Source of the DNA: JAJEFO01 sp965221845
GTDB taxonomy: Bacteria; Pseudomonadota; Alphaproteobacteria; Rhodobacterales; Rhodobacteraceae
DNA length: 64,000 bases
Direction: 5' to 3'
NCBI GenBank assembly: GCA_965221845.1
Contig: OZ244919.1
Span: 3,782,001-3,846,000, forward strand
The notes below the pieces were generated by a model. It made no database searches and was not told where the DNA came from. It saw only the letters and a list, made by a program, of their open reading frames with translations. The position numbers and the translations under genes are program-made. Below, in pieces: positions 25,674-34,396 of this stretch (positions are counted from its first letter, which is position 1; the number at the start of each line of letters is the position of its first letter).

Positions 25674-26224
25674 ACAGGAAGCAGGCCTCGCTCGAGCCCG
25701 TGTATTGCAGGGGACTGAAGGCCGGTTTGATGAGCGGGATCACGAGCTCGCCGGGGCCGCGCTGGGGATTGCCGGCGGTGCGGTTGCTCCAGATGTGTGC
25801 CCCGACCTTGGGGCGGACCTCGATGATGTTCTCGCCGAGGCTGAAGCGCGCGAAGGTCATGGAGTTGTTGCCGCCGCGCACCGCCTCCCACTGCGACCGG
25901 CTCGCCAGTTTCCACTCCCAGTCGGTGAACTCATCAGCCGACCGCGTGGCGTCTTTCGTCGTGCTGAAAAAACATGGCCCTCGGGAAGCTTGCCGGCGTG
26001 GCGCCGGGAGCGGAGGACGAGAGGATCGCCTTGAAGCGGCCCGGCGTCGCCTGCTCGCCGCAGCCTTGCACGACCTTGCCGCCGGGGACGCCTGCAACCC
26101 GGAAGGTGCAGGTGCTGCCGGTGCAGGCCGGCGGTGTTTGCGCCGTAGCGGGCAGGGCGAGGGTGAGGGCCGCCAGCGCGGCGGCCAGTGCCGTCAGGTG
26201 CTTAGGGGGGGGGGAGCGTTTCAT
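25609..26224 (-). pseudogene. Secreted protein 2 with poly(C)10 leader, in frame, broken later at a T6 run
   Basis: ATG 26224 follows a GGAGGAG site. MKRSPPPKHLTALAAALAAL continues to LALPATAQ, so with 10 C the leader is in frame with its signal peptide. The mature part starts TPPACTGSTCTFRVAGVPGG. At a T6 run (25967-25972, A on plus) the frame is lost and stops at 25934; with five T it would continue as FSTTKDATRSADEFTDWEWK to the stop at 25609 (FLFMGGKGCARVGPAGERLG near the end). The leader is clearly homologous to secreted protein 1; the mature part is not. It lies 51 bp after the coiled-coil/membrane gene on the same strand. Confidence 0.55.
26205..26214 (-). repeat. Poly(C)10 slippage tract (G on plus strand)
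   Basis: Ten identical bases at codons 4-7 of secreted protein 2, the same position as the 13-base tract of protein 1. The present length keeps the signal peptide in frame. Confidence 0.8.
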
Positions 26225-26274
26225 GGTCTGTCTCCTCCAAAGGCCAGCACGCGCGGCCGCGATCCTCAGGCCGA

Positions 26275-26532
26275 TCAGGATGATCCCGGCAGGCCGATCA
26301 GGACGCCGAGAACGGCGACGGCGAGGCCGATCATTCCGGCGACCGCGAGCAGCATCCGGGTCTCGCGCTTGGCACTCTCGGCATCGCGCTTGGCCATGTC
26401 CGCCCGCAGCCTCTCGAAGGCTGCGTTGCTGCGCTCAAGCGATGCCGAAAGGTCGGCCTGCATCGTGTTCATGCGTTCCTCCAGGACGGCGACCTGCCGG
26501 GCAAGCGCGTGGATGTCCGGCGCGGCGCTCAT
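26275..26532 (-). CDS. Coiled-coil protein with C-terminal membrane anchor, copy 1
   Basis: 85 residues. An amphipathic heptad-like stretch (ALARQVAVLEERMNTMQADL through ERLRADMAKRDAESAKRETR) is followed by one hydrophobic helix (MLLAVAGMIGLAVAVLGVLI). Such head/stalk/anchor proteins resemble DUF1640/CCDC90-type bacterial proteins, though the N-terminal head is not the canonical one here. It precedes secreted protein 2 by 51 bp on the same strand, so they are probably co-transcribed. Function unknown. Confidence 0.7.
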   Translation of the reverse strand: MSAAPDIHALARQVAVLEERMNTMQADLSASLERSNAAFERLRADMAKRDAESAKRETRMLLAVAGMIGLAVAVLGVLIGLPGSS

Positions 26533-26596
26533 GCCGCAACATAGTCATCCGCACGTGCGGGCGTCAACCCGGTGGCGGCAATTGCCAGGACCATTT

Positions 26597-27469
26597 CATT
26601 TTCGGGTCTGGCGCCTGACGTGACTGCAGGCGGGCGTGTCTGAGACGGTTCGAGCCACCGTCGCCCCGGTTGCGACGATGTCCGCTGCCGTCCCGGGCTT
26701 TCCGGACACGGTTTTCGGCGTGTCCGGGCACGGCCGTCCTGCGGCGCGTTCCGCGCGCCCTTCACGCGGCCGGGGCCGGAGGATCATGTGCCGGGCGGGC
26801 CCGGGATCAGGTCGAGGGCCTCCCGGGCGCGGGCGGACCGGTGCCGGCCGGCCTCGGGCATGTGGCCGAAGCGACCGTCGCATCGCACGACGGCGATGGC
26901 GGCGCCGGTCAGGCAGGAGAGGCTGCGCGGCAGGTTGCGGACGTGCGCCCGGCATCGGTCCCCGTCGCAGGTGAAGCCGCGCACGCAGTGCACGCGGCTC
27001 TCCGTGGTCCGGCGGCTGCGCACCGGCCCGACGCGCGGCGGCAGGTCTCCCTGAACCGCGGGACGTCGACGAACGTCTCCGCGAGCAGGGCCGGGGCGGC
27101 CGTGCGCGGCCTCGATGTCGGCGGACGGCCGGCGCAGGCCCGGCACCCGCCGGGGCGCGGGATGACGAGGCGGGAGTCGCTGCAGGCCGGGTGCAGGCGC
27201 CGGAACCGCTGCGCCGGCGACCAGACGGTCCAGCGGTCGCGCGCCGCCGTCCTGGACGCGCCCGGCCGCCCGGGCCGGCCGGGTCCCGCCGTGCAGCCCG
27301 GCCCGGGCGGCAGGCCCTTGCCGACGATGCCGTGGAACCGCAGGCAGCGGCGCTCCTCGACCAGGCGGTCCCGGAGCCGGCGCTCGCGCGCCCCGTGCGT
27401 TGGGCGCACCGTGACCGCGCGCAGGTCGACGGACGGCTCCGGCGTCGGAAGAGCCGTCATGGCCAGCAC
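26597..27469 (-). pseudogene. DUF4338/H-repeat-like transposase remnant with the catalytic middle deleted
   Basis: From 27469 the frame gives VDLRAVTVRPTHGARERRLR and RLRFHGIVGKGL-like sequence, then RDRWTVWSPAQRFRRLHPAC and APALLAETFVDVPRFRETCR, the DUF4338 pattern. A short switch leads straight into RRTTESRVHCVRGFTCDGDR and LPRSLSCLTGAAIAVVRCDG, the C-terminal block also seen at 20,641-21,078. The DDE catalytic region expected between these parts is absent. This is either an internally deleted element or a fusion junction. Confidence 0.55.
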
Positions 27470-27555
27470 GCTGCAACGTCAAGAACGGAATGGCCAGCCC
27501 CGGAATCACGGCGCGTCGGTCACTGGGCGGACAATGAAATCGCCCTGCAGCAATT

Positions 27556-27685
27556 GGGTGCATCCCAAATTTGTTGGCCGCCATGATTCGCTGGCGCTGC
27601 TGCACTGTCATTCCATCAAGAAAACAAGGCTGTCAGACATCCTCGAACAGCAGGCAAGCCGGACCATTGGGACCCGAGTCAACCA
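27556..27685 (+). repeat. 130-bp repeat, inverted partner of 20,494-20,623
   Basis: It begins GGGTGCATCCCAAATTTG and runs to the edge of IS5 copy 2. Together with that copy it forms the right arm of the inverted structure bracketing nest 1. Confidence 0.8.
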
Positions 27686-28549
27686 GGGCCCGTTGACAGT
27701 CATCTTGCGAATCGTCCGCTCCGTGGGATTTCCTGCCCTGACGACCGCCGGAACGGCGACATGAGCGAGCAGGGAGATGACGATGCAGACAGGACGTTGA
27801 CGGCCGACGCCATGCGGGCGCGGACCGGGGACATGCTTACGGGCAGGAAGTCCGACCCCGGCGGCACGGCGGCGGACAGCCGCCGCTTCATGGAGGCGGT
27901 GCCGTGGCGGTTCCGCACGGGGTCGCCGTGGCGCGGCCTCCCCGAGCGGTCCGGGAACCGGGACGGCGTCTCCAGGCGGTTCCGGCGCCGGCCGCTTCCG
28001 GGGGCCTTCGCGCGCGTTTCCGACGCCCTGTCGGAGGAGTCCGGCCTTGAGTTCGTGTCCGGCGGCGGCACGGCGGTCCGGGCGACCCGGAAGGCGTCCG
28101 GCGCAAGAGGGGGACCTCGGGCCAGGGGACCGGCCGCTCCCGGGGCGGCCTGACGGGCAGGGCCGTGGCCGTCGCGGACGCGCCGGGATGCCCTGTCCGC
28201 TTCACGATCCTTCCCGGCCAGGCGCACGGCCCGAGGGGGTGCCGGGGCTTCCCGGCGGCCTGACGTTCGGGGCCTTCGTCGGTGACAGGGCGTCCGGCGC
28301 GGACCGGCTGCCCGGGGACCTGGCGGAACGCGGGGCGGAGGCGGCGGTCCCGTCGAGGCGGAGCCGGACGGCGCCGCGGGCGCATGGCCGGGAGGTCTGC
28401 GGGTGGCGGCACCTGGCGGAGAGCCTCTTCGCGAAGACCAGGGAGTTCCGTGCGATCGCAACGCGCTGCGCCAGGACCGACGCGAGCTTCGCCGCCGGGA
28501 TCCGCCTCGTCGCCGGCGTGGTGGCGGCGACATGACTGTCAACGGGCCC
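27686..28549 (+). mobile_element. IS5-family (IS427-type) copy 2, 864 bp, transposase frameshifted
   Basis: The ends GGGCCCGTTGACAGTCAT (27686) and its complement (to 28549) are both present. Frame 1 from 27761 carries RTLTADAMRARTGDMLTGRK, RRFMEAVPWRFRTGSPWRGL and FRRRPLPGAFARVSDALSEE, the usual first half. The second half (GAFVGDRASGADRLPGDLAE, WRHLAESLFAKTREFRAIAT, DASFAAGIRLVAGVV) is in another frame with several errors. The expected DRAFDAD motif reads DRASGAD, so a catalytic-region residue is altered. Inactive as sequenced. Confidence 0.8.
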
Positions 28550-28630
28550 TGATCTGGCCCACACCCTCCGTCCAGCGCGCACCCGCGCCGTCGGGGCACG
28601 GTTCCGGGGTCGCGGTTCGGCCCTCGGACG

Positions 28631-31111
28631 TCAGTCGGTTCGCCGTTCGAGCCCGTCGAGAGGTTCGGCGCCCCCGTCCGAGAGACCAAGCGTGGACAGC
28701 CCGCGCGGCGAGAGCGCGACCCGGTGCCCGTTCACCATGGCCTGTCCCCCGGTTCCGTTCAGCTCGCACAGCCGCAGGATCGCGCCACTGCCGTCCTCGG
28801 CCCATTTGAGGGTGGAGACATGGGCGCCCTGCGCCTCGACCTCCAGCCATTGCCCGCTCGGCGCGCCCTGCCCGCCGCGGGCCACGTGGGGCACGACGAC
28901 CGGGGGCTTGTTGAGTGTCTCGGCCAGGGTCACGGCGTCCTTGCGGCTGACGCTGGCGCCCGAGGCGATCACGAACGTGAAGGCCTGCTCGCCCTGGTCC
29001 ATGAAGCGATAGCGCGCCCCGTCCTCGAGCGGGACCGGGTCGTGGTGCGCAAAGGCGGGCGAGCGGACGGCGGTGACATAGACGGTGCCGTCGCTGCCGG
29101 CGAAGGAATGCTTGGCATCGTTGACAAGGGCGGTCTCGCGGCCGCCCCCTGTCGCCCTGATCCAGCGCAGGGCCGGCACCTCGGCGCCGTCCATCCGCCG
29201 CTCCAGCCAGCCGCCGGGAACTTCACACTCCATCTCCGTCGCCCCCAGGGGATAGGCCAGGCGCAGAAGGGTCCGCTGGTGGCGCCAGTCCAGGTGGACC
29301 CGCAATTCGACCGGCAGGCTGCCGTCCCGAGGCAGGTGGACCGCGGTGGTCATGCGGGAGGCCCCCGCGCGCGCCGTCACCTCGACCACCTTGCGCACCG
29401 GGCCATCCTCGATCAGGCGCACCCGCTCGAGCGTCATCTCCCGCCCCGTGACGCCGAAGGACTTCGTCCCGTGGCCCCAGGTGTCGCTGAGGTCCTCGAC
29501 CAGGATCGCCCGGTGGCCGGGCGCGGTGAAGATCTCCTGGCCGTCCGCGCCGCGCAGGGAGGCGATGGCCCCGTCCGCCCCGATCTCCATCCTGTAACCT
29601 TCGGTTTCAAAGACGCGGTCCTCCGTCGGCGCGCCGAAGCCGACCGGCGGGGCCCGGACCCCGCTGCCGTCAACGGAAAAGCGCAGCATGCGCCAGCCGT
29701 AGGGCGGCAGCTCCAGCAGGAAGGCGATGCGCTGCAGGCCCGTCGTCTTGCCATGGGGGTCGGCATGCTGGAACGGGACGGGCGCGCCCTCCTCGTCCAC
29801 CACGATCCGGCGGGAGGCGACGTCCTTGTCCACCCAGGGCTCGGCCTCCATCAGCAGCCGCGCGGGCTGGCCGTTGGTGTTGACCAGCAGCATGGTCGCA
29901 TCCTCCGGAACCGGCGAGGGCGCAAGGGTGCGGGCAAGGTGGCGGACGGCGGCGTTCAGCGCCAGTTCGGCGCCGTGGACCACCCCGCCCAGCTCGCGCT
30001 CGCTGTCGATGCAGGCGGACTCCAGGGACGTGCCCCCGAGGGTGTCGTGGAACTGGTTGAACAGAAGGGTGCGCCAGAGCCTCTCGAACGCGCCGCGGGG
30101 ATAGGGCACGCCGGCCGCGCGCGTGGCCAGGGTGGCCATGGCCTCGGCCTGCTCAAGCAGGCTTTCGGCCTTTCGGTTGAGCGCCTTGAGACTGGAGGCC
30201 GCCGCATAGCAGCCCACGGCGTGGAACTGCAGTTCGGCGTCAAAGACCGGCCAGCCGCCGCCCCGGACCTCGTCGAAGAAGCTCTCGGGGTCCGAGAATT
30301 TCAGCCGCTCTCCTGCCGCGATCCGGCGTTCGATCTCGTCTATGCTGGCCCTGGTCGGCGCGCCGCCGTGGTTGCCGACGCCGTAAAAGCACATGAAGGG
30401 ATGGCCGGCCGCGCCGATACTTTCGTAGTGCAGGTCGGTCTTTTCCGGCAGCGGCATCTCGCGCCTGGAGGTGTTGTACGCGCCCTGGATGCGGAAGGCC
30501 GTGACTTCGGAGCCGTTGGGCGCGCGCCAGCTGAAGAGCTCTCCCGGCAGGTCCAGCTCGGAGGCGTTGGGCCGCATGAAGGCGTAGCTGTCGGACCCGG
30601 TGTGCCGCAGCAGCATGGGGAAGGTGCCGGGGTGGCCGAAGCTGTCGACGTTGTAGCCGGTGCGCACCTCGATCCCGAAACGGGACCTGAAATAGCCCTT
30701 CCCGTAGAGCGCCTGCCGGATGACGCTCTCGCCCGAGGGGATGTTGCAGTCAGGCTGGATCCACCAGCCGTTGACCACGACCCAGCGGCCCTCCGCGACG
30801 CTGCGGCGGATGCGGTCAAAGAGGTCCGGCTCCATCTCCTCGATCCAGGCGTAGACGTGCGCCTCGCCCTTGGTGAAGACGAAGCCGTCGCTCTCCTCCA
30901 GCCGGTCGATGGCGGCCCAGCAGGTGCCGATCGCCTCGGCGCAGCCCTCCTGCCAGCGCCAGAGCCAGACCGGGTCCAGATGGGCGTTGCCGATCATGTG
31001 CAGCATGGGCGGCCGGCCATCGATGTCGGCGCCCTTCGCGGAGACTCCGGCAGACGGGGAGGCGACGGATGCGTCAGAGCTGGACAGCGCGGTCACGGGC
31101 ATTCCGGACAT
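28631..31111 (-). CDS. GH38 family alpha-mannosidase
   Basis: 826-residue glycoside hydrolase of family 38, which removes alpha-linked mannose by a Zn-dependent retaining mechanism. The zinc-binding motif is GNAHLDPVWLWRW (His44, Asp46), and the nucleophile is Asp156 in TGYNVDSFGHPGTFP, next to His160. The remainder has the long beta-rich C-terminal region expected. There is no signal peptide, so the enzyme is cytoplasmic and acts on imported oligosaccharides or glycosides. The annotated start overlaps the end of the GntR gene by 38 bp; a later Met (before LHMIGNAHLD) is an alternative. Probably cotranscribed with the GntR and DapA-family genes. Confidence 0.92.
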   Translation of the reverse strand: MSGMPVTALSSSDASVASPSAGVSAKGADIDGRPPMLHMIGNAHLDPVWLWRWQEGCAEAIGTCWAAIDRLEESDGFVFTKGEAHVYAWIEEMEPDLFDRIRRSVAEGRWVVVNGWWIQPDCNIPSGESVIRQALYGKGYFRSRFGIEVRTGYNVDSFGHPGTFPMLLRHTGSDSYAFMRPNASELDLPGELFSWRAPNGSEVTAFRIQGAYNTSRREMPLPEKTDLHYESIGAAGHPFMCFYGVGNHGGAPTRASIDEIERRIAAGERLKFSDPESFFDEVRGGGWPVFDAELQFHAVGCYAAASSLKALNRKAESLLEQAEAMATLATRAAGVPYPRGAFERLWRTLLFNQFHDTLGGTSLESACIDSERELGGVVHGAELALNAAVRHLARTLAPSPVPEDATMLLVNTNGQPARLLMEAEPWVDKDVASRRIVVDEEGAPVPFQHADPHGKTTGLQRIAFLLELPPYGWRMLRFSVDGSGVRAPPVGFGAPTEDRVFETEGYRMEIGADGAIASLRGADGQEIFTAPGHRAILVEDLSDTWGHGTKSFGVTGREMTLERVRLIEDGPVRKVVEVTARAGASRMTTAVHLPRDGSLPVELRVHLDWRHQRTLLRLAYPLGATEMECEVPGGWLERRMDGAEVPALRWIRATGGGRETALVNDAKHSFAGSDGTVYVTAVRSPAFAHHDPVPLEDGARYRFMDQGEQAFTFVIASGASVSRKDAVTLAETLNKPPVVVPHVARGGQGAPSGQWLEVEAQGAHVSTLKWAEDGSGAILRLCELNGTGGQAMVNGHRVALSPRGLSTLGLSDGGAEPLDGLERRTD

Positions 31112-31754
31112 GGGCTTCCATCGCGGCGACGGCGGCCTCCCGGTCGCGCGCCTTGAGCGCGGCGATCACCGCAAGGTGGTCGGCGAAGGCCGACGGCAGG
31201 GTCATCCTGGTCAGGAGGATGCGGTCGAGCCTGATCAGCCGGATGCGGATCGAGTTGACGTTGTAGGTCTGGACCATCAGCTCGTTGCCCGTCGACCCGA
31301 TCAGCAGGTCGTGAAAGGCGCCGTCCACGGCCTGCCCCTCTTCGAACAGCTCCGGCGGGGGAGCGCCCTCGGCGGCGAGCCGGCTCAGGACGTCGCGGTG
31401 CTGCCGCTCCAGCTCCTCCAGGACATGGTTGCTCATGCTCCGTACCGCCGCCAGCACGGCCTCCCGTTCAAGGGCGATCCTCATCTGGAAGGCCTGGCGG
31501 ATCATCGGCAGGTCGATGGCGGTGATCTGGATGCCGCGCTGTGGCTGCACGTGCAGCAGGCCTTCGGATTCGAGCCGGGGCAGAAGCTCGCGCAGGGCGC
31601 CGATGGACATGTCGAGGAGCGAGACAAGCTCCTTTTGCGACACCAGCTGGCCGGGTCGCAGCCGCCCTTGCAGCAGGGCCTCCTGGAATCTCTCGTAGGC
31701 GGCCCTTTTCAGCGGCGCGCTGGCCGTGTCGGATCTTCTGGCGGCGCGACTCAT
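31074..31754 (-). CDS. GntR-family transcriptional regulator (FadR/FCD-like)
   Basis: 226 residues. The N-terminal winged helix (RLRPGQLVSQKELVSLLDMS, ALRELLPRLESEGLLHVQPQ) is followed by an all-helical ligand domain with FCD-type spacing (FHDLLIGSTGNELM ... DHLAVIAALKARDREAAVAA). It lies between the lyase and mannosidase genes on the same strand and faces away from the TRAP operon. It likely controls both, through the dyad near 32,716-32,728. The effector is unknown, probably a sugar acid. Confidence 0.88.
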   Translation of the reverse strand: MSRAARRSDTASAPLKRAAYERFQEALLQGRLRPGQLVSQKELVSLLDMSIGALRELLPRLESEGLLHVQPQRGIQITAIDLPMIRQAFQMRIALEREAVLAAVRSMSNHVLEELERQHRDVLSRLAAEGAPPPELFEEGQAVDGAFHDLLIGSTGNELMVQTYNVNSIRIRLIRLDRILLTRMTLPSAFADHLAVIAALKARDREAAVAAMEAHVRNARDRAVQL

Positions 31755-31776
31755 CTCTCCCCTCCCGCTGTCGCCG

Positions 31777-32685
31777 TCAGGCGGCCTTCGCGGGATCGTA
31801 TCCGGTTTCGGCCAGCGCGGCGAGGACGGCCTTTTCGCCCGGGCCGCCCAGCGGGGTCAAGGGCGGCACGACGCGGGCCCAGCCGGGGTCGCCGTAGCGT
31901 CGGGCGAGCATCGCCTTGAGCGCGGCAAGGCCTCCGTTGCCGTCCACCGCAGCGATCCGGCGGCCGGCGGCGCCGCGCAGCGCCTCGGTTCCCGCCGCAC
32001 CGGGCGCGGCAAGCACCCCGCAGGCGTCGGCGGCGAAGAGATTCGGCATCCCGCCGATCATCCCGGCCCCGCCGGCCTGCCGCAGGGCCGGCATGACCCG
32101 GTCATCGCCGGTGAAGACGGACAGGTCGGGGAACGCCCGGACCAGGGACAGGGAGTTTTGCAGGTCGCCGGTCGAATCCTTGATCCCGACCATGCGCTCT
32201 CCGAAACGGTTCACGAGCGCCTCGACCAGCCCGACGGTGTAAGAGATGCGCGAGAAGCGGGGGATGTTGTAGAGGACGAGGTCGATCCCGGTGCTCGCCG
32301 CCCGGTCCAGGAGCGCGTCAAAGAAGGCGAGGACGCCCGCGTCGCCCGGATCGGTGTAGAAGAACGGGGGCAGCACCAGCGCGGCGCGGCAGCCGGCCGT
32401 CTCCGCCGCGGCCAGCATGTCGGCGGCATCGGACAGGACCGGGGTCATGATCGCGGGCACCAGGCGCGCCGCAGGAACGCCTGGCCCGACCAGCGCCTGC
32501 ATCGCCAGGACCTTCTCGGCGGTCGAGAACGAGACTCCCTCCCCCGTCGTGCCGAAGACGGAGACATGGGAGCAGCCTTCGTCAAGCACCGAGGCGCAGT
32601 GCCGCGCCAGGGCGGGCACGTCGATGCGGAATTCCGGCGTGACCGGCGTCACCGCCGCACAGACGATTCCGTCCAGTTCAGCCAT
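31777..32685 (-). CDS. DapA-family (dihydrodipicolinate synthase/N-acetylneuraminate lyase) aldolase
   Basis: 302-residue TIM-barrel class I aldolase. The Schiff-base Lys is residue 169 in MVGIKDSTGDL, the conserved Tyr is Tyr139 in LVLYNIPRFSR, and GTTGEG is near residues 45-50. ATG 32685 gives the family's usual N-terminus (MAELDGIVCAAVTPVTP). The context of TRAP transporter, GntR regulator and mannosidase argues for a catabolic lyase acting on a keto-sugar acid (sialate, KDG or similar), not for lysine biosynthesis. Substrate not determined. Confidence 0.88.
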   Translation of the reverse strand: MAELDGIVCAAVTPVTPEFRIDVPALARHCASVLDEGCSHVSVFGTTGEGVSFSTAEKVLAMQALVGPGVPAARLVPAIMTPVLSDAADMLAAAETAGCRAALVLPPFFYTDPGDAGVLAFFDALLDRAASTGIDLVLYNIPRFSRISYTVGLVEALVNRFGERMVGIKDSTGDLQNSLSLVRAFPDLSVFTGDDRVMPALRQAGGAGMIGGMPNLFAADACGVLAAPGAAGTEALRGAAGRRIAAVDGNGGLAALKAMLARRYGDPGWARVVPPLTPLGGPGEKAVLAALAETGYDPAKAA

Positions 32686-32715
32686 GCCCGACAAGGGGTC
32701 TCTCCTCCAGCCCAA

Positions 32716-32728
32716 CTGATGAGATCAG
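32716..32728. promoter_or_regulatory. Candidate GntR operator in the AT-rich divergent promoter
   Basis: CTGAT-GAG-ATCAG lies in the 184-bp spacer between the lyase gene and the TRAP operon, beside the unusually AT-rich run 32,730-32,765. Its length and position suit a GntR-family dimer site controlling both directions. Only one such dyad was seen. Confidence 0.45.
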
Positions 32729-32869
32729 TCATACGATTTTTCATATTATTAGTGTTTACATCAGTTTGGCGATGCTGCAAGGTCCGTCTCGCGAAACAGG
32801 CCGGCCGGCGCGCAACGCACGGGACAGGACCCGCGCTCCGGCAGCCCCAGATATGGAGGGAGGAGCCCC

Positions 32870-33871
32870 ATGAAACGCCTGAATGCCGCACGTCTTGCGC
32901 TGTCCGCAGCATCCGCCGCAGCCCTTGTGGCCGGAGCCGCAATGGCCCAGGATCCGATCGAAGTGAAGTTCACCACCGTCTCCGTTCCGACGGACCTGCA
33001 CACCCGGGCGATGCGCGTTTTCAAGGAGACCCTGGACGAGCTTGAGCCGGGCGCCTTCGACATCCAGCTCTACGATTCGGGCTCTCTCTTCAACCAGAAG
33101 GGCGACCTCGATGCGCTCCAGCGCGGCAACGCCGAAATGGCCTACGTCTCGTTCCAGTCGATCGCCGACGCGATCCCGCAGTTCGGCCTGCTCACCGCCG
33201 GCTACCTGTTCCAGGACGCCGACCACTACCGCGCTTTCATGGAAAGCGACCTCGGCGCCGGGTTCAAGGACACCGTTCGCGACGAGATGGGGATCGAACT
33301 CCTGTCGGTCTGCTACCTCGGCACCCGGCAGCTGAACCTGCGCACCGCGATGGACGTCCAGACCCCCGCGGACCTCGCCGGGCTGAAGCTGCGGATGCCC
33401 GGCTCGGACGCCTGGCTGTTCCTGGGCGAGGCCCTCGGCGCCAACCCCACGCCGCTGCCTTTCTCCGAGGTCTACCTCGGCCTGCAGGCCGGCACCGTGG
33501 ACGCGCAGGACAACCCGCTTCCGACAGTGGAGGCGGCCAAGTTCTACGAGGTGACCGAGCAGATCACCCTGACCAGCCACCTGGTGGACGGCCTGCCGAT
33601 GGCCGTCAACTCCCAGACCTGGGAGAAGCTGGACAGGTCGCAGCAGGCCAGCATGGTCGCCGCGGCCCAGGCCGCCTGCGACTGGAACAACGAACGGCGC
33701 TACGCCGAAGAGGATCGCCTCGTCGCCTTTTTCGAAGAGCAGGGGCTGACGGTCACCACGCCGGACGTGGACGCCTTCCGCAGCCATGTCCTGGAAGCCT
33801 ACATGAGCTCCGACCGCGCCGCGGACTGGCCCGATGGCTGGGTCGAGCAGATCAACGCCCTGGCCGACTGA
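32870..33871 (+). CDS. TRAP transporter substrate-binding protein (DctP family)
   Basis: 333 residues. The signal peptide ends around VAGAAMA-QDPIEVK. DctP features follow: LYDSGSLFNQKGDLDALQRG, a carboxylate-binding Arg region (TPADLAGLKLRMPGSDAWL), then LGANPTPLPFSEVYLGLQAG and GTVDAQDNPLPT. A GGAGGGAGGAG-type site precedes ATG 32870. It delivers a carboxylate-bearing ligand, probably a sugar acid, to the following permeases. Confidence 0.93.
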   Translation: MKRLNAARLALSAASAAALVAGAAMAQDPIEVKFTTVSVPTDLHTRAMRVFKETLDELEPGAFDIQLYDSGSLFNQKGDLDALQRGNAEMAYVSFQSIADAIPQFGLLTAGYLFQDADHYRAFMESDLGAGFKDTVRDEMGIELLSVCYLGTRQLNLRTAMDVQTPADLAGLKLRMPGSDAWLFLGEALGANPTPLPFSEVYLGLQAGTVDAQDNPLPTVEAAKFYEVTEQITLTSHLVDGLPMAVNSQTWEKLDRSQQASMVAAAQAACDWNNERRYAEEDRLVAFFEEQGLTVTTPDVDAFRSHVLEAYMSSDRAADWPDGWVEQINALAD

Positions 33872-33877
33872 CGGACC

Positions 33878-34381
33878 ATGGCGCGGGAGGTCGCTCCTGC
33901 CCTGGCCGGCCTGCTGGCCTGGCTCAAGAGGGGCGCCGACGCCGTCGGCGTCCTTCTCTTCCTTGCGGCCTTCTGCGGGTTCATCATCCAGGTCTTCTGG
34001 AGATACGTGCTGAACGACCCTCTGGCCTGGACGGAAGAGTTCGTGATGATCTGCTTCATCTGGACGGTGTTCTGGGCCGCGGCCTTCATGGTGCCGGTGC
34101 GCGAGCACGTCTCCTTCGACGTCGTCTATGACGCGGTGACGCCGCGGACGCGCCGGGCCTTCTGCATGGTCAGCTTCGCGACCATCGCCGTCGCCTTCCT
34201 CTGGCTGGTGCCCTACACGTGGGATTACCTCCAGTTCCTGACGCGCAAGAAATCTCCGGTCCTCAGGGTCGAGATGCACTGGGTCTACGGCTGCTACATG
34301 CTCTTCATCTCGGCCTTCGCGATCCAGTCCGCCTGGTGGCTGGCCCGGCTCTTCCGCCCGAACTGGCGCGACCAGATCTAG
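33878..34381 (+). CDS. TRAP transporter small permease (DctQ family)
   Basis: 167 residues with four membrane segments. The family stretch YVLNDPLAWTEEFVMICFIW follows the first helix, and VREHVSFDVVYDAV follows the second. It starts 6 bp after the DctP stop and ends 15 bp before the large permease. It pairs with the DctM-type protein in the inner membrane. Confidence 0.92.
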   Translation: MAREVAPALAGLLAWLKRGADAVGVLLFLAAFCGFIIQVFWRYVLNDPLAWTEEFVMICFIWTVFWAAAFMVPVREHVSFDVVYDAVTPRTRRAFCMVSFATIAVAFLWLVPYTWDYLQFLTRKKSPVLRVEMHWVYGCYMLFISAFAIQSAWWLARLFRPNWRDQI

Positions 34382-34396
34382 CGGCCAGGGACCGGC

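Noticed and set aside
28724..31156. 810-codon open frame antisense to the GH38 gene
   Set aside because: The mannosidase catalytic motifs are on the minus strand; this frame is a shadow.
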